DNA of 45,498 nt, from positions 1-45,498 of the forward strand of contig NZ_JOCB01000072.1 in the NCBI RefSeq assembly GCF_000718775.1, read 5' to 3'. The position numbers and the translations under genes are program-made. Shown here in pieces: positions 16,421-24,789 of the stretch. The DNA comes from Streptomyces sp. NRRL S-31. Lineage in GTDB: Bacteria > Actinomycetota > Actinomycetes > Streptomycetales > Streptomycetaceae. Numbering within the stretch: the first letter of the stretch is position 1; each line of letters opens with the position of its first letter. Below the pieces are notes generated by a model. That model saw only the letters and a program-made list of their open reading frames with translations, was not told the DNA's origin and did not search any database.

Positions 16421-18511
16421 GTGACGCGCAGCGTGTACGTGACCGGGATCGACCGCGGCGACGGCCGCCAGGTCGTGGAGCTGGGGGTCATGGAACTCCT
16501 GACCCGGCAGGTCGACCGGGTGGGGGTCTTCCGTCCACTCGTCCACGACGGTCCCGACCGCCTGTTCGAGCTGCTGCGGGCCCGCTACCGCCTCTCCCAG
16601 GACCCGGCGACCGTCTACGGCATGGACTACCACCGGGCGTCCGCGCTCCAGGCCGAGCGGGGCACCGACGAACTGGTCTCCGCCCTCGTCGACCGCTTCC
16701 ACCTGGTGGCCCGCGACTACGACGTCGTCCTGGTCCTCGGCACCGACTTCGCCGACACCCAGCTGCCCGACGAGCTGTCCCTGAACGCCCGGCTCGCCAA
16801 CGAGTTCGGCGCCTCGGTGATCCCGGTGGTGGGCGGCCGCAGGCAGACCGCCGAGTCCGTGCTCGCGGAGACCCGCAACGCCTACCGCGCCTACGCCGGC
16901 CTCGGCTGCGACGTGCTGGCCATGGTCACCAACCGGGTGGCCCGCGAGGACCGCGACGAGATCGCCGAGCGGCTGGCCGACCGGCTGCCGGTGCCCTGCT
17001 ACGTGGTGCCGGATGACCCCGCGCTGTCCGCGCCGACCGTCGCGCAGATCGCCCAGACCCTCGGCGCCAAGGTGCTGCTCGGCGATGACTCGGGCCTGGC
17101 CCGGGACGCGCTGGACTTCGTCTTCGGCGGTGCCACGCTGCCCAACCTGCTGGGCGCCCTGACCCCGGGCTGCCTGGTGGTCACCCCGGGCGACCGCGCC
17201 GACCTGGTCGTCGGCTCGCTGGCCGCGCACAGCGCCGGCACCCCGCCGATAGCCGGCGTGCTGCTGACCCTCGACGAGGTGCCGCGCGACGAGGTCCTCA
17301 CCCTCGCCGCCCGCCTCGCCCCGGGCACCCCGGTGCTCTCCGTGGCCGGCAACAGCTTCCCCACCGCCGAGCGGCTCTTCTCCCTGGAGGGGAAGATGAC
17401 CGCCGCCACCCCGCGCAAGGCGGAGACCGCGCTCGGCCTGTTCGAGCGGTACGCCGACACCGCAGACCTGGCCCGCCGGGTCTCCGCGCCGAGCGGCGAC
17501 CGGGTCACCCCGATGATGTTCGAGCACAAGCTGCTGGAGCAGGCCCGCTCCGACAAGCGGCGGGTCGTGCTCCCGGAGGGCACCGAGGAGCGGGTGCTGC
17601 ACGCGGCCGAGGTGCTGCTGCGCCGGGGCGTGTGCGACCTGACCCTGCTCGGTCCGGTCGACCGGATCCGCAAGAAGGCCGCCGACCTGGGCATCGACCT
17701 GGGCGACACCCAGCTGATCGACCCGGCCGAATCCGAGCTGCGGGACGCCTTCGCCGAGAAGTACGCACAGTTGCGCGCCCACAAGGGCGTCACGGTCGAG
17801 CTGGCCTACGACGTCGTATCGGACGTCAACTACTTCGGCACCCTGATGGTCCAGGAGGGCCTGGCCGACGGCATGGTGTCCGGCTCGGTGCACTCCACGG
17901 CCGCCACCATCCGGCCCGCCTTCGAGATCATCAAGACCCGGCCGGACTCCTCGATCGTCTCGTCGGTGTTCTTCATGTGCCTGGCGGACAAGGTGCTGGT
18001 CTACGGCGACTGCGCGGTCAACCCGGACCCGGACGCCGAGCAGCTCGCGGACATCGCCATCCAGTCCGCGGGCACGGCCGCCCGGTTCGGCGTGGAGCCC
18101 AGGATCGCGATGCTGTCGTACTCCACCGGCACCTCCGGGTCGGGCGCCGACGTGGAGAAGGTGCGCGAGGCGACCGAGCTGGCCCGCTCGCGCCGGACCG
18201 ACCTGAAGATCGAGGGCCCGATCCAGTACGACGCGGCCGTGGAACCGTCCGTGGCCGCCACCAAGCTGCCCGGTTCGGAGGTCGCGGGCCAGGCCAGCGT
18301 GCTGATCTTCCCCGACCTCAACACCGGCAACAACACCTACAAGGCCGTGCAGCGCTCGGCCGGCGCGATCGCCGTCGGCCCGGTCCTCCAGGGACTGCGC
18401 AAGCCGGTCAACGACCTGTCCCGGGGCGCGCTCGTCCAGGACATCGTGAACACCGTCGCCATCACGGCGATCCAGGCCCAGAACACCAACGAGAAGGCGT
18501 CCCGGCAGTGA
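16421..18511 (+). CDS. pta: Phosphate acetyltransferase
   Basis: 696 aa, the long Pta form. It converts acetyl-CoA and phosphate to acetyl phosphate and CoA, in the cytoplasm. The N-terminal domain is related to P-loop BioD-like proteins but has lost the loop (VYVTGIDRGDGRQVVELGV). The middle is a DRTGG-like regulatory domain (about 215-330, with GCLVVTPGDRADLVVGSLAA). The C-terminal catalytic PTA domain starts near 365 (TPMMFEHKLLEQARSDKRRV) and includes GLADGMVSGSVHSTAATIRPA and SYSTGTSGSGADVEKVREA. The GTG at 16421 has GAGGAACGGAG upstream. The stop overlaps the ackA start by 4 bp (GTGA), so the pair is coupled. Confidence 0.96.
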   Translation: MTRSVYVTGIDRGDGRQVVELGVMELLTRQVDRVGVFRPLVHDGPDRLFELLRARYRLSQDPATVYGMDYHRASALQAERGTDELVSALVDRFHLVARDYDVVLVLGTDFADTQLPDELSLNARLANEFGASVIPVVGGRRQTAESVLAETRNAYRAYAGLGCDVLAMVTNRVAREDRDEIAERLADRLPVPCYVVPDDPALSAPTVAQIAQTLGAKVLLGDDSGLARDALDFVFGGATLPNLLGALTPGCLVVTPGDRADLVVGSLAAHSAGTPPIAGVLLTLDEVPRDEVLTLAARLAPGTPVLSVAGNSFPTAERLFSLEGKMTAATPRKAETALGLFERYADTADLARRVSAPSGDRVTPMMFEHKLLEQARSDKRRVVLPEGTEERVLHAAEVLLRRGVCDLTLLGPVDRIRKKAADLGIDLGDTQLIDPAESELRDAFAEKYAQLRAHKGVTVELAYDVVSDVNYFGTLMVQEGLADGMVSGSVHSTAATIRPAFEIIKTRPDSSIVSSVFFMCLADKVLVYGDCAVNPDPDAEQLADIAIQSAGTAARFGVEPRIAMLSYSTGTSGSGADVEKVREATELARSRRTDLKIEGPIQYDAAVEPSVAATKLPGSEVAGQASVLIFPDLNTGNNTYKAVQRSAGAIAVGPVLQGLRKPVNDLSRGALVQDIVNTVAITAIQAQNTNEKASRQ

Positions 18512-19719
18512 CCTCCCCCACCCGTGTCCTCGTCCTCAACTCCGGCTCCTCGTCGCTCAAGTACCAGCTGCTGGACATGCGGGACAGCAGCCGGCTCGCG
18601 GCGGGCCTGGTCGAGCGCATCGGCGAGCAGACCTCCCGCCTCAAGCACACCTGCCTCACCGGCGGCGACACCCGGGAGCACAGCGGGCCGATCGCCGACC
18701 ACGAGGCCGCCCTTAAGGCGGTCGCCGAGGAGCTGGGCCGGGACGGCCTCGGTCTGGACTCCCCCGAGCTGGCCGCGATCGGGCACCGGGTGGTGCACGG
18801 CGGGATGTTCTTCACCGAGCCGACCGTCATCGACGACGAGGTGCTCACCGAGATCGAGCGGCTGATCCCGGTCGCCCCGCTGCACAACCCGGCCAACCTC
18901 ACCGGCATCCGCACCGCGCGGGCGCTCCGCCCCGACCTGCCCCAGGTCGCCGTCTTCGACACGGCCTTCCACACGACGATGCCGGAGTCCGCGGCGCGCT
19001 ACGCGATCGACCCGAGGATCGCCGACCGGCACCGCATCCGCCGCTACGGCTTCCACGGCACCTCGCACGCGTACGTCTCCCGGGAGACGGCGCGGCTGCT
19101 GGGCAAGGACCCGTCCGAGGTCAACGTGATCGTGCTGCACCTGGGCAACGGCGCCTCCGCCTCCGCGGTGGAGAAGGGGCGGTGCGTGGACACCTCCATG
19201 GGGCTGACGCCTTTGGAGGGGCTCGTGATGGGTACGCGATCCGGTGATCTGGATCCGGCCGTCATCTTCCATTTGGCACGGGTTGGGGGAATGTCCATGG
19301 ACGAGATCGACACTCTCCTCAACAAGAGGAGCGGTCTGTTCGGTCTGTGCGGGGACAACGACATGCGGGAGATCCGCCGCCGGATCGACGCGGGCGACGA
19401 AGACGCCGCGCTCGCCTTCGACATTTACATTCACCGGCTCAAGAAGTACATAGGCGCCTATTACGCGGTGCTGGGCACGGTGGACGCGGTGGCCTTCACC
19501 GCCGGGGTCGGCGAGAACGCGGCTCCGGTGCGGGAGGCGGCGGTCGCGGGTCTGGAGGGTCTGGGGCTGGCGGTCGACCCGGAGCGCAACGCCGTGCGCG
19601 CCGACGGGCCGCGGCTGATCTCGCCTCCGTCCGCCCGGGTGGCGGTCGCCGTGGTGCCGACGGATGAAGAACTGGAGATCGCGACCCAGACCTACGCACT
19701 GGTCGGAAAGAACAGCTGA
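18508..19719 (+). CDS. ackA: Acetate kinase
   Basis: 403 aa, the normal family size. It makes acetate and ATP from acetyl phosphate (reversible). Signatures in order are VLVLNSGSSSLKYQLL (N-terminal phosphate loop), GHRVVHGGMFFTEP, FDTAFHTTMPESA, RRYGFHGTSHAYVSRE with the essential His, HLGNGASASAVEKG, DTSMGLTPLEGLVMGTRSGD with catalytic Asp/Arg, and AVAFTAGVGENAAPVR. The GTG at 18508 overlaps the pta stop. A stretch around 19200-19330 uses less typical codons (CAT TTG GCA, GTT GGG GGA), but no domain is disturbed. Confidence 0.96.
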   Translation: MTSPTRVLVLNSGSSSLKYQLLDMRDSSRLAAGLVERIGEQTSRLKHTCLTGGDTREHSGPIADHEAALKAVAEELGRDGLGLDSPELAAIGHRVVHGGMFFTEPTVIDDEVLTEIERLIPVAPLHNPANLTGIRTARALRPDLPQVAVFDTAFHTTMPESAARYAIDPRIADRHRIRRYGFHGTSHAYVSRETARLLGKDPSEVNVIVLHLGNGASASAVEKGRCVDTSMGLTPLEGLVMGTRSGDLDPAVIFHLARVGGMSMDEIDTLLNKRSGLFGLCGDNDMREIRRRIDAGDEDAALAFDIYIHRLKKYIGAYYAVLGTVDAVAFTAGVGENAAPVREAAVAGLEGLGLAVDPERNAVRADGPRLISPPSARVAVAVVPTDEELEIATQTYALVGKNS

Positions 19720-19762
19720 ATGGCACCTGAGCGGTGCGGCACTCATTTGTATCTTCCACCAG

Positions 19763-19797
19763 ACGGAATATTCCGTAGCGAAACAAACCGATAGGAT
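19763..19797 (+). promoter_or_regulatory. pyk promoter with overlapping palindrome
   Basis: A -10-like TAGGAT at 19792-19797 lies 6 nt before the ATG (19804), which would give a leaderless or near-leaderless mRNA. A perfect 14-bp palindrome, ACGGAATATTCCGT (19763-19776), covers the position of the -35 box. A regulator bound there could block or recruit RNA polymerase. The protein is unknown. Confidence 0.5.
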
Positions 19798-19803
19798 CGC
19801 CCC

Positions 19804-21228
19804 ATGCGCCGTTCGAAAATCGTCTGTACTCTCGGCCCCGCGGTCGACTCCCACGAAAAGCTCGTCGCCATGATCGAGGCGGGCATGAACGTGGCCCGGT
19901 TCAACTTCAGCCACGGCACCCACGCCGAGCACCAGGCGCGGTACGACCGCGTCCGGGCCGCGTCCAAGGAGACCGGCCGCCCCATCGGCGTCCTCGCCGA
20001 CCTCCAGGGCCCGAAGATCCGCCTGGAGACCTTCGCCGAGGGCCCGGTCGAGCTGGAGCGCGGTGACGAGTTCGTCATCACGACCGAGGACGTACCGGGC
20101 GACAAGCACATCTGCGGTACGACGTACAAGGGGCTGCCGGGCGACGTCTCGCGCGGCGACCAGATCCTCATCAACGACGGCAACGTCGAGCTGAAGGTCG
20201 TGGACGTCGAGGGCCCCCGGGTGCGGACGATCGTCATCGAGGGCGGTGTCGTCTCCGACCACAAGGGCATCAACCTGCCCGGTGCGGCCGTCAACGTGCC
20301 CGCGCTCAGCGAGAAGGACGTCGAGGACCTGCGCTTCGCCCTCCGCATGGGCTGCGACATGGTCGCCCTGTCCTTCGTCCGGGACGCCAAGGACGTGCAG
20401 GACGTCCACCGCGTCATGGACGAGGAGGGCCGCCGGGTCCCGGTCATCGCCAAGGTGGAGAAGCCGCAGGCGGTGGAGAACATGGAGGACGTCGTCGCGG
20501 CGTTCGACGCGGTGATGGTCGCCCGCGGCGACCTCGCCGTCGAGTACCCGCTCGAGAAGGTCCCCATGGTGCAGAAGCGCCTGATCGAGCTGTGCCGGCG
20601 CAACGCCAAGCCGGTGATCGTGGCGACCCAGATGATGGAGTCGATGATCACCAACTCGCGTCCGACCCGCGCGGAGGCCTCCGACGTCGCCAACGCGATC
20701 CTGGACGGCGCCGACGCGGTCATGCTGTCGGCCGAGTCCAGCGTGGGCGCCTACCCGATCGAGACGGTCAAGACCATGTCGAAGATCGTCAAGGCGGCCG
20801 AGGAGGAGCTGCTGGCCAAGGGCCTCCAGCCCCTCGTCCCCGGCAAGAAGCCGCGCACGCAGGGCGGTTCGGTGGCCCGCGCGGCGGCCGAGATCGCCGA
20901 CTTCCTCGGCGGCAAGGGCCTGATCGCCTTCACGCAGTCCGGTGACACCGCGCGCCGGCTGTCCCGCTACCGCGCGACCCAGCCGATCATCGCCTTCACC
21001 ACGGACGAGGGCACCCGCAACCAGCTCACCCTCAGCTGGGGCGTGGAGTCGCACGTCGTGCCGTTCGTGAACAGCACCGACGAGATGGTCGAGCTGGTGG
21101 ACCAGGAGATCGACCGGCTGGGCCGGTTCGACGCGGGCGACACCGTGATCATCACCGCCGGCTCGCCCCCCGGGGTCCCCGGCACCACCAACATGCTGCG
21201 CGTCCACCACCTGGGCGGCACCGACTGA
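19804..21228 (+). CDS. pyk: Pyruvate kinase
   Basis: 474-aa glycolytic enzyme converting phosphoenolpyruvate and ADP to pyruvate and ATP. The barrel begins MRRSKIVCTLGPAVDS; MNVARFNFSHGTHAEH carries the Arg-Asn substrate residues; a B domain (about 68-165) follows. VIAKVEKPQAVENM holds the catalytic lysine, FDAVMVARGDLAVEYPLEKV is the metal/phosphate signature, and ATQMMESMITNSRPTRAEASDVANA is intact. The C-terminal allosteric domain includes GDTARRLSRYRATQPIIAFT. Only AGG (19793-19795) could act as a ribosome binding site, so leaderless translation is possible. The S. coelicolor gene at this locus is pyk2. Confidence 0.96.
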   Translation: MRRSKIVCTLGPAVDSHEKLVAMIEAGMNVARFNFSHGTHAEHQARYDRVRAASKETGRPIGVLADLQGPKIRLETFAEGPVELERGDEFVITTEDVPGDKHICGTTYKGLPGDVSRGDQILINDGNVELKVVDVEGPRVRTIVIEGGVVSDHKGINLPGAAVNVPALSEKDVEDLRFALRMGCDMVALSFVRDAKDVQDVHRVMDEEGRRVPVIAKVEKPQAVENMEDVVAAFDAVMVARGDLAVEYPLEKVPMVQKRLIELCRRNAKPVIVATQMMESMITNSRPTRAEASDVANAILDGADAVMLSAESSVGAYPIETVKTMSKIVKAAEEELLAKGLQPLVPGKKPRTQGGSVARAAAEIADFLGGKGLIAFTQSGDTARRLSRYRATQPIIAFTTDEGTRNQLTLSWGVESHVVPFVNSTDEMVELVDQEIDRLGRFDAGDTVIITAGSPPGVPGTTNMLRVHHLGGTD

Positions 21229-21255
21229 CGGAGGCCTCGAGGGTTCCGGACGGCA

Positions 21256-21290
21256 CCGAGGGCGCCCCCCGCGACGGGGGGCGCCCTCGG
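21256..21290. terminator. Terminator shared by pyk and the convergent envelope gene
   Basis: A perfect 15-bp stem (21256-21270 with 21276-21290) with loop GCGAC, followed by TCTTTC on the + strand. It lies 28 nt after the pyk stop and about 36 nt beyond the end of the convergent gene at 21326. Confidence 0.88.
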
Positions 21291-21325
21291 TCTTTCGCGG
21301 CTCCCGGACCGGCTTGTGCGACCGC

Positions 21326-22864
21326 TCAGTCGGTCGTGTACAGGTGCATGCCGGGCACGTGCAGGTTGCCGCCGAACTGCGCGGCCTGCACCACCTTGAC
21401 GTCGGTGAAGTAGATCAGCGGGATGTTCAGCGGGGGCGGGCTGTCGGGGCTGAACGTCACCGGGATCAGCCCGAACAGGTTGCCCGAGATGCTCTCGGTG
21501 TACATCACCGTGTCGCCGCCGGTGATGGTGGACGTGGAGCCCTTGGCCGCCTGGACGTGGTAGGTCTTGCCCGCCTGTTCGTCCTTGACCGTCTGGTGCA
21601 GGTCGCCGATGTCGGTCCCGCTGGAGATGACGTACTTCAGCACCTTCTTGGTGGTGCCGTTCGCCGCCTTCACCTCGACGATGCCCTGGTAGTCGGCGCC
21701 CTTGAGGAGCAGGGAGCTGGCGTTCAGGTACCAGGGGTCGTCCGCCACGAGCACCTTGTTGTCGACGCCGCCCTCGTCGTCCGTGGCGACCGGACAGCCG
21801 TCCGCGGAGGCGGACTCGCTCGCGGACGGGCTCGGCGTGGCCGGCGCGGTCGTGTCCCCGGCCTTGCCGGTGGCCTTCCCCGCCGTGTCCCCGGCCTTGT
21901 CCGTGGTCTTCCCGGCCGTGTCCTTGGTCTTGTCGGCGGTCTTCCCGGCCGTGTCCCCGGCCTCGTCGGCGGCCTTCCCCGCCGTGTCCCGCACGGTGTC
22001 GGAGGCGCTGCCGCCCGGTTTCCCGGCGCCGCCGGACGAGCCGCCCGCGGGGGACGACGACGCGGAGGCGGACGGCGTGGGGGTCGCGGACACCGTCGGG
22101 GTCGCGGCCGGCACGCCGGAGCCGGAGTCCTTGTGGCCGCCGGTGAGGATGTCACCGATCGTGTCGCCGATGGTGTCGAGGACGCCTCCGCCGGCACCGG
22201 TCTGCGTCCCGGCCGGGGCACCGCCCGAGCCCGAACCCGAACCCGAGCCGGACCCCGCGTCCGCCGAACCCGAGCCCGTCGAACCCGAGCCCGTCGAACC
22301 CGAGTCCGACTTGCCGGAGCCCGTCGAGTCCGACGATCCGGAGCCCGTCGAGTCCGACGATCCGGAACCCGCCGAACCGGAGCCCGTGGAGCCGGAGTCG
22401 GAGGAACCCGCCGTGTCGGCCGGCTCGGGCGCGGTCTCGTCGTCGGAACCTGAATCCGGCGAGGAGGGTGCGTCCGATCCGTGGGTCTGCTCGCCGGCGC
22501 CCGTCGGGGACGGTGTCGGCGAGGCGGGTGTGCTCTCCGGTGCGGACGGCGACGGCGAGGCCGAGGAGTCGGCGGAACCGCCCTCGCCGTCCAGCGCCTT
22601 GACGCAGTCCTTGTACTCGTCGGCCGTCAGGCTCTTCGCCGTCGACGACGGGGACGGGCCGCCGTTGTTGTCGGCGAGCGCGAACGTGGACGTGAAGCCC
22701 ATGCCCACGAGTACCGCCGTGGGCATCGCCACGGAGGCTATGGCCTTGCCGGCCGGCATGTGGAACCTGTTGAACAGCGGCTTCCTGGGAGCCGCGTGGC
22801 GGGGCCCGGTTCTCGCACGGGGCCCGTCCGCGTCGGTCCCGCGGGTCACCTCGTCAGCCGGCAC
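21326..22864 (-). CDS. Large Ser/Gly-rich secreted or cell-wall protein, unknown function
   Basis: 512 aa in three parts. Residues 1-65 hold a basic head and one hydrophobic segment (AIASVAMPTAVLVGMGFTSTFALA), a signal peptide or anchor. Residues 66-345 are low-complexity: Ser/Pro/Thr-rich, then SGS repeats (SDSTGSGSSDSTGSGKS), an amphipathic DTIGDTIGDILTGG, and an 11-mer-like Lys/Asp/Ala-Gly stretch built on DTAGK units that recalls LEA proteins. Residues 350-512 form a conserved-looking domain (GVDNKVLVADDPWYLNASSL, ending GGNLHVPGMHLYTTD). The GTG at 22864 has GGGAGG 6 nt upstream and overlaps the end of the DUF6114 gene by 11 bp. No function can be given; the context suggests an envelope role. 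Confidence 0.8.
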   Translation of the reverse strand: MPADEVTRGTDADGPRARTGPRHAAPRKPLFNRFHMPAGKAIASVAMPTAVLVGMGFTSTFALADNNGGPSPSSTAKSLTADEYKDCVKALDGEGGSADSSASPSPSAPESTPASPTPSPTGAGEQTHGSDAPSSPDSGSDDETAPEPADTAGSSDSGSTGSGSAGSGSSDSTGSGSSDSTGSGKSDSGSTGSGSTGSGSADAGSGSGSGSGSGGAPAGTQTGAGGGVLDTIGDTIGDILTGGHKDSGSGVPAATPTVSATPTPSASASSSPAGGSSGGAGKPGGSASDTVRDTAGKAADEAGDTAGKTADKTKDTAGKTTDKAGDTAGKATGKAGDTTAPATPSPSASESASADGCPVATDDEGGVDNKVLVADDPWYLNASSLLLKGADYQGIVEVKAANGTTKKVLKYVISSGTDIGDLHQTVKDEQAGKTYHVQAAKGSTSTITGGDTVMYTESISGNLFGLIPVTFSPDSPPPLNIPLIYFTDVKVVQAAQFGGNLHVPGMHLYTTD

Positions 22865-23411
22865 TGTGCCTCCCGTTCGCCCCGTTGGCCGGGTTCGTTC
22901 CTGACAGGTCGTTCGGCTCCTGAAGCCCGTGCACGCGCTGCTCCGGCAGGGGCGGCGCGGCGGGGAGACCGCCCTGGCCCGGTGCCGTGTGGGCCGGCGG
23001 CGTCGCTTGCGCGGGCACGCCCGGCGCCCAGGCCACGGCCATCGCCCCGCCGATCAGCGAGAAGAAGAACCCGACGACGAAGCCGCCCATGTTGGACATC
23101 GGGATGGAGACCAGCCCCAGCAGGATCGCCGCCACACCGGCGAAGACCCGGATGTGCTGCTGGAACCAGAGGATGATGCCGAGGACGATGAGCAGCACAC
23201 CGATGATCAGGGAACTGGAGCCGCCGGGCGTCCCCATCGTCAAGGTGAGGTGGCCCAGCTGGAGGTGCCCGTACGGGAAGTAGAGGATGAGGAAACCGCC
23301 GAGCATGACGAACAGACCGGCCCAGAACGGACGCGCGCCCCGCCAGGCACGGAACTGCTGCCTCCGGCGGGTGAACTGGCCGGATGCGGCGGCAGGAGTC
23401 TCGGCGCTCAT
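22854..23411 (-). CDS. DUF6114-type membrane protein
   Basis: 185 aa. A 26-residue cytoplasmic head is followed by four hydrophobic segments: FWAGLFVMLGGFLILYFPYG, SSSLIIGVLLIVLGIILWFQ, IRVFAGVAAILLGLVSIPMSN, and GGFVVGFFFSLIGGAMAVAW. The tail is Pro/Ala-rich and disordered. The pattern fits the DUF6114 family (recognised from memory), usually encoded beside DUF6230 genes in Streptomyces. Its 11-bp overlap with the Ser/Gly-rich gene points to co-production, and the membrane protein may anchor or export that partner (inference). Confidence 0.8.
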   Translation of the reverse strand: MSAETPAAASGQFTRRRQQFRAWRGARPFWAGLFVMLGGFLILYFPYGHLQLGHLTLTMGTPGGSSSLIIGVLLIVLGIILWFQQHIRVFAGVAAILLGLVSIPMSNMGGFVVGFFFSLIGGAMAVAWAPGVPAQATPPAHTAPGQGGLPAAPPLPEQRVHGLQEPNDLSGTNPANGANGRHSAG

Positions 23412-23486
23412 GGAAAACAGCTCCCTGGTGCGGCGTTGCTGTGGTGGTGATGTGTGCCGCGTGCGGGGACGCGGCCGGAGAGTGCG

Positions 23487-23517
23487 CGGGCGGGGGCGCC
23501 ACCGGCTCCCCCGCCCG
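23487..23517 (-). terminator. Hairpin between DUF6230 and DUF6114 genes
   Basis: A perfect 10-bp stem (23487-23496 with 23508-23517) with an 11-nt loop, 12 nt after the DUF6230 stop on the minus strand. It probably attenuates readthrough, giving more of the first gene product. The DUF6230 stop codon itself lies in a smaller inverted repeat, GAGTGCT-TAGT-AGCACTC (23523-23540). Confidence 0.6.
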
Positions 23518-23528
23518 TCAGCGAGTGC

Positions 23529-24167
23529 TTAGTAGCACTCCTTGACACCCGTCGACAGCGACATCTTCAGGCCGCTGAGCTTGAAGGTTCCGGCGGTGGT
23601 CGCCCACGCCGTCTGCTTCACGCCGGACAGCGTGGCCTTGTCGGCCTGCTGCGCGAACCCGAAGGGGTTCGACTGCTCGCTGCCGCCCTTCATGCCCGGA
23701 CCCTTGGAGGCGTCCCGGGCGGCCACACCGATGTCGATGTTGTCGAAGACCGCGTCGGCACTGAGGTCCTCGACATCGATGTAGATGTTGTCGGCCTGGA
23801 CCTTCTCGTGGCCCGCGCCGCCGGCGCGCAGGATGAGGCTGACGTTGCCGAAGATCGGCACGTCCGGCGTGACGACGGACTGGCACAGGTTGGTGATCTC
23901 GGCGTGCTTGAACGCCGAGACGGCCACCGGGTGAGCCGTCTTCTTGCCGTCCAGCGTGTAGCCGCTGTCGATGGCGCCGTACTGCGCGAAACCGGTACCG
24001 ACGAGCTGGTCGGCCGACACCTTGAACGACTGGCCGGACACGCTGAACGAGGCGGCGAGAGCGCCCTGCGCCAGGGCGACGCCTATACACGCCGTGGCGG
24101 CCACGCTGGGCACCATGACCACAGCGAACCGCTTCCATCTTGTCCCGCCACGCACCTGGGACTCCAT
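23529..24167 (-). CDS. DUF6230-type exported protein
   Basis: 212 aa. A basic head (SQVRGGTRWKRF) and one hydrophobic helix (AVVMVPSVAATACIGVALAQGALA) form a signal peptide or anchor. The rest is a single beta-rich domain beginning ASFSVSGQSFKVSADQLVGTGFAQYGAID and ending with a cysteine two residues from the C-terminus (KECY). The only other cysteine of the mature part, in ITNLCQSVV, could pair with it. It is recognised from memory as the DUF6230 family of Streptomyces. The function is unknown. The ATG at 24167 is chosen for AAGGAGG 6 nt upstream; the open frame extends 8 codons further without a ribosome binding site. Confidence 0.82.
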   Translation of the reverse strand: MESQVRGGTRWKRFAVVMVPSVAATACIGVALAQGALAASFSVSGQSFKVSADQLVGTGFAQYGAIDSGYTLDGKKTAHPVAVSAFKHAEITNLCQSVVTPDVPIFGNVSLILRAGGAGHEKVQADNIYIDVEDLSADAVFDNIDIGVAARDASKGPGMKGGSEQSNPFGFAQQADKATLSGVKQTAWATTAGTFKLSGLKMSLSTGVKECY

Positions 24168-24191
24168 ATTTCCTCCTTCTCGGACGTACAT

Positions 24192-24789
24192 CTCCTGGCC
24201 CGACTCGCCCCCGGTCGGCGGCTCAGCCGGGCAGGGATGGGAGAAGTGCTACGTCCTCGGGAAGGAGAGCGCCCGTACTCGAAAGGCGCACAACGCGCCC
24301 GAATCACCGGCGATCACCCCCGAGCGACAACCACTGGTCGCGCCTGACACGCATCACGCACAACCTTGCTGGGCAGGCTTCGCCGAGTCGGCGAAGACCC
24401 CCCTGCCCCAGAGCCGGCGCCACTGCCGCCGGCTCTGCTCGGTGGGGACCCAGAGTCTCCCGCGACCCGACCGGTTGCCGGGGTACGGGAATGGACCGAG
24501 CGTCGCCGATCGTGGTGCATTCTCGGCGTGGGCACAAGGGGGTTCGTTACTCGCTAGTAACGGCGGGATAACCGGAGGACGACCGACCGGTCTCGGAACG
24601 CCACACTCGGTGGCATCGCTGGGCAGAGCAAAGCCGTTGATCCCTGGACGAATCCCGACAGACCAACGGCCTCGATTTACTCGGAGTAACAGGGTCCGCG
24701 ATTACCAAGATTTGGTAAAGCGCGGACCCTGACGCCTTGTCGGCCGATCCTTCACCCCGGCATCACAAGACGTGGTGTTCGAGGACCGG
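24192..24789. promoter_or_regulatory. Long structured leader/regulatory region upstream of the DUF6230 gene
   Basis: No convincing gene in about 600 bp. It contains, right to left: a compound hairpin (24691-24730, listed separately); the inverted repeat TTACTC-G-GAGTAA (24677-24689); GTTACT-CGCT-AGTAAC (24546-24561); a 10-bp stem (24410-24419 with 24427-24436); and an 8-bp stem (24378-24385 with 24389-24396) enclosed by a longer CTGGGCAGG / CCTGCCCCAG pairing. The two adjacent stems would lie in the 5' untranslated region if the promoter is near 24546. Short ORFs here have no recognisable product. Confidence 0.5.
24691..24730 (-). terminator. Two-stage hairpin downstream of the cnoX-like gene
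   Basis: An outer 10-bp stem (24691-24700 with 24721-24730) contains an inner 7-bp stem, TTACCAA-GAT-TTGGTAA (24702-24718). It lies 60 nt past the stop of the minus-strand thioredoxin-TPR gene. It is likely a terminator, though the unusual A/T-rich inner palindrome could also be a protein site. Confidence 0.65.

Noticed and set aside
18337..21210. 957-codon frame opposite ackA and pyk
   Set aside because: It spans two conserved enzymes on the other strand and has the composition of a shadow frame.
24140..24732. Short ORFs upstream of the DUF6230 gene
   Set aside because: No recognisable product, no ribosome binding site, and they cross the stems and palindromes of the leader.
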